DNA of 7,190 nucleotides from Alphaproteobacteria bacterium (GTDB lineage Bacteria > Pseudomonadota > Alphaproteobacteria > Micavibrionales > Micavibrionaceae): assembly GCA_023301785.1 (NCBI GenBank), contig JALZUF010000147.1, forward strand, positions 1 to 7,190, given 5' to 3'. The position numbers and the translations under genes are program-made. Below are positions 5,852 through 7,190 of this stretch, piece after piece (the stretch's first letter is position 1; every line of letters begins with the position of its first letter). Under the pieces are notes generated by a model, which was not told where the DNA came from, ran no database searches, and saw only the letters and a program-made list of their open reading frames with translations.

Positions 5852-6448
5852 ATGTTTACAGGAATTATCACAGATATCGGTACAGTCGCTTCGGTCACAA
5901 AAAAAAACGGTGGTGATACGCGCCTTGCGATCTACACAAATTACGATTTGGATAAAACCGATATTGGTGCGTCTATCGCGTGTTCGGGATGTTGCTTAAC
6001 GGTTGTTAAAAAAATCGACGATATGTTTTTTGTCGATGTCTCTGCAGAAACGCTCTCTAAAACCAATATCGGTAAATGGGATGATGGCGATAAATTAAAT
6101 CTCGAACAAGCCCTGAAAATGGGTGATGAACTGGGCGGGCATATTGTATCTGGTCACGTTGATGGCTTGGCAAAATGTATTAACCTCACCAAAGAAAATG
6201 ACTCCCACAGATTAACTTTCGAAGTACCAAAAGAACTAGGTGGTTTTATCGCGCCTAAAGGTTCGGTGTCACTTGATGGTATTTCACTCACTGTCAACGA
6301 AGTAGAAGCCAACACCTTTGGCGTCAACATTATCCCTCATACGTGGGACAAAACGACACTTGGACAAATCAAAGAGGGCGCAAGCGTCCATCTTGAGATT
6401 GATATGCTCGCCCGCTATGTTGCGCGCGCTCTTGCTTATCAGGAATAA
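5852..6448 (+). CDS. ribE: riboflavin synthase alpha subunit
   Basis: A 198-residue enzyme that dismutates two 6,7-dimethyl-8-ribityllumazine molecules into riboflavin and the pyrimidinedione that returns to lumazine synthase. It has two repeated lumazine-binding domains. The first (about 1-97) holds the start motif MFTGIITDIG, ACSGCCLTVV (43-52) and DVSAETLSKTNIG (62-74). The second (about 98-198) holds GHIVSGHVDG (96-105), KGSVSLDGISLTVNEV (136-151) and IPHTWDKTTLG (161-171). The end LEIDMLARYVAR (181-192) is the usual trimer-forming helix. The length is typical. The ATG is nine bases after the ribD stop, with only a weak GGAA in the last codons of ribD, so translation is probably coupled. 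Called ribE by the common proteobacterial usage (also ribC in E. coli). Confidence 0.95.
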   Translation: MFTGIITDIGTVASVTKKNGGDTRLAIYTNYDLDKTDIGASIACSGCCLTVVKKIDDMFFVDVSAETLSKTNIGKWDDGDKLNLEQALKMGDELGGHIVSGHVDGLAKCINLTKENDSHRLTFEVPKELGGFIAPKGSVSLDGISLTVNEVEANTFGVNIIPHTWDKTTLGQIKEGASVHLEIDMLARYVARALAYQE

Positions 6449-6464
6449 ACATATTATATATAAG
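6436..6464 (+). promoter_or_regulatory. candidate promoter of the ribH riboswitch transcript
   Basis: TTATCA (6436-6441, in the last codons of ribE), a 17-base spacer and TATAAG (6459-6464) form a moderate sigma-70 match. TATATA at 6455-6460 offers a second register. Either starts RNA near 6467-6471, at or just before the first riboswitch stem. A palindrome, AGAACaGTTCT (6463-6473), spans the predicted start. Read-through from ribE is an alternative source of this RNA. Confidence 0.4.
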
Positions 6465-6468
6465 AACA

Positions 6469-6610
6469 GTTCTCAGGGCAGGGTGAAACTCCCTACCGGC
6501 GGTAAGTGTTAAGAAGCATAAGCCCGCGAGCGCCTTTATTTTATTATGAAGGGTCAAGCAGATGTAGTGAAATTCTACAGCCGACGGTCATAGTCCGGAT
6601 GAAAGAGAAT
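6469..6610 (+). ncRNA. FMN riboswitch aptamer (RFN element)
   Basis: This RNA binds flavin mononucleotide and lowers expression of the downstream gene when flavin is plentiful. Conserved blocks are in order: AGGGCAGGGTGAAA (6475-6488), CCCTACCGGCGGT (6491-6503), AGCCCGCGAGCG (6521-6532), AGCAGATGTAGTGAAATTC (6557-6575), AGCCGACGGT (6579-6588) and AGTCCGGATG (6592-6601). Helices fit: P1 TTCTC/GAGAA (6470-6474 with 6605-6609), P2 AGGG/CCCT (6480-6483 with 6491-6494), P4 CCTT/AAGG (6533-6536 with 6549-6552), P5 TGTAG/CTACA (6563-6567 with 6575-6579) and P6 GAC/GTC (6583-6585 with 6593-6595). P3 is a variable AT-rich arm. The downstream gene is lumazine synthase, as expected for this class. Every block I looked for is present. 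Confidence 0.95.
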
Positions 6611-6759
6611 GCTTGTTTATTGTTGCCATGCGTGTAAACACGAGGGCAAACGGCACTGGTTTACGTCTGTGCTTAGGTGTCCTCCCGCTTGCGGGCATGA
6701 CGACCTCTTTAACAAGCGAAGCCCTGATTCAAACACGTTTTTGATGAAAGGAAAAAACA
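6611..6759 (+). promoter_or_regulatory. riboswitch expression platform / ribH leader
   Basis: About 150 bases without a gene lie between the aptamer and the ribH ATG, long for this purpose. Competing pairings are visible: GCTTGTT (6611-6617, directly after P1) with AACAAGC (6711-6717); TTGCC (6623-6627) with GGCAA (6645-6649), enclosing CGTG/CACG (6631-6634 with 6639-6642); and GTAAAC (6634-6639) with GTTTAC (6659-6664), which excludes the previous pair. A GC-rich palindrome sits at 6675-6706, followed by CTCTTT. AAAGGA (6747-6752) is the ribH ribosome-binding site, seven bases before the ATG. No perfect terminator with a U-tract is present, so whether control is at termination or at translation start cannot be decided by eye. 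Confidence 0.6.
6675..6706. repeat. REP-like GC-rich palindrome inside the ribH leader
   Basis: The core CCCGCTTGCGGG (6684-6695) is a perfect inverted repeat. Outer arms GTC/GAC (6679-6681 with 6699-6701) and AGGT/ACCT (6675-6678 with 6703-6706) extend it, with one bulged base. The reverse strand contains CGTCATGCCCGC, a motif I recall as the edge of dispersed intergenic palindromes. It is far more GC-rich than the surrounding leader. CTCTTT follows, so it could double as a weak terminator stem. Confidence 0.6.
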
Positions 6760-7190
6760 ATGAATCAGACTAAAAACTTACTACCTCAAAACCAAAAGAT
6801 TGCAGTGATCCAAGCGAATTGGCATGAAGACATTGTCGGTGAAGCGCGCAAATCCTTTATTGAAGATATGGGCAAAGCAGGCGTTTCAAAAGATAATATC
6901 GATGTTTATGACGTACCAGGATCTTTGGAAATTCCATTACAAGCACAAAAACTGATCGAGACAGGCAACTATGCTGCCGTTGTTTGTTGCGGCATGATCA
7001 TTAATGGCGGTATTTACCACCATGAATATGTGAACCATGCGGTGCTGGATGGAATGATGCGTGTGCAATTAGATACAGGTGTGCCTGTTTTGTCCGTTGT
7101 TCTGACGCCGCTTAATTTCACCGAAGGAACGGAAGAGCATCAGAAATTCTTTTTCGATCATTTCAAGAAAAAAGGGCAAGAGGCCGCAAA
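6760..7190 (+). CDS. ribH: 6,7-dimethyl-8-ribityllumazine synthase, RibH2 type (3' end cut off)
   Basis: The enzyme condenses 5-amino-6-ribitylaminouracil with 3,4-dihydroxy-2-butanone 4-phosphate to lumazine, the substrate of RibE. 143 codons are present, with no stop before the window end; probably only a few dozen residues or fewer are missing. Seen: KIAVIQANWHEDIVGEARKSF (13-33) with Trp21, DVPGSLEIPL (51-60), IINGGIYHHEYV (80-91) with His87 at the catalytic position, and PVLSVVLTPLNF (109-120) followed by FFFDHFKKKG (130-139). These match the Brucella/Mesorhizobium RibH2 pattern (IQxxWHxDIVxEARKSF, hIxGGIYxHxFV, VPVLSVVLTP) rather than the usual RibH, which has VIRGxTxHxDYV. Start: ATG with AAAGGA seven bases upstream. 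It is the only rib gene here behind the FMN riboswitch. Lumazine synthase sure; RibH2 subtype from recalled sequence pattern. Confidence 0.93.
   Translation, partial: MNQTKNLLPQNQKIAVIQANWHEDIVGEARKSFIEDMGKAGVSKDNIDVYDVPGSLEIPLQAQKLIETGNYAAVVCCGMIINGGIYHHEYVNHAVLDGMMRVQLDTGVPVLSVVLTPLNFTEGTEEHQKFFFDHFKKKGQEAA

Noticed and set aside
5984..5998. Double cysteine GCCLT in riboflavin synthase as an unusual feature
   Set aside because: The same GCCLT occurs in the E. coli enzyme as I recall it, so it is ordinary.
6546..6593. Short reading frame (15 codons, ATG at 6546) inside the riboswitch as a leader peptide
   Set aside because: It lies wholly within conserved aptamer blocks, has no ribosome-binding site, and its sequence is explained by the RNA structure.
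6684..6710. GC-rich hairpin as a confident intrinsic terminator of the riboswitch
   Set aside because: Only CTCTTT follows the stem, a poor U-tract; it fits a dispersed palindrome better, so it is listed as a repeat with terminator function left open.

Overview
The window looks like chromosomal DNA from an AT-leaning alphaproteobacterium. The evidence is the conserved gene order rpiB-glyA-nrdR-ribD-ribE-ribH, a DUF6898-like small gene just upstream of rpiB, a glutaryl-CoA dehydrogenase of alphaproteobacterial/mitochondrial type, and a lumazine synthase resembling RibH2 of Brucella and Mesorhizobium. The genus cannot be fixed from this sequence. No tRNA, rRNA, CRISPR array, transposase or phage gene is visible.

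Layout. Positions 1-1691 are on the minus strand: gcdH (37-1212), and upstream of it a 141-residue protein of unknown function (1266-1691) with a near-consensus sigma-70 promoter. An AT-rich divergent intergenic region (1692-1799) follows. Everything after it is on the plus strand: a 68-residue DUF6898-like gene (1800-2006), rpiB (2047-2472), glyA (2500-3810), an AT-rich GNAT acetyltransferase gene wedged between glyA and nrdR (3818-4297), nrdR (4294-4797), ribD (4829-5842) and ribE (5852-6448). A 311-base non-coding leader (6449-6759) carries an FMN riboswitch and a palindromic repeat, and ribH follows, cut off by the window end (6760-7190).

How the genes work together. RpiB supplies and interconverts pentose phosphates, including the ribulose 5-phosphate needed for riboflavin. 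GlyA makes glycine and one-carbon units for purines, and hence GTP, the other riboflavin precursor. NrdR controls ribonucleotide reductase. RibD, RibH and RibE carry out successive steps to riboflavin. The first-step enzymes (ribA/ribB or ribBA) are absent between ribE and ribH, where alphaproteobacteria often place ribBA. Only ribH lies behind the FMN riboswitch, so lumazine synthase seems to be regulated by flavin separately from ribD and ribE.

No wholly new system is evident. The observations most worth a second look are: (a) a RibH2-type lumazine synthase behind an FMN riboswitch, next to ribD-ribE; (b) a dispersed palindromic repeat that appears to supply both the Shine-Dalgarno sequence and the GTG start of ribD; (c) a second palindrome inside the riboswitch expression platform; (d) a very AT-rich acetyltransferase gene inserted cleanly into a conserved operon; and (e) three genes without a Shine-Dalgarno sequence whose -10-like boxes all lie six bases before the ATG, suggesting leaderless mRNAs.
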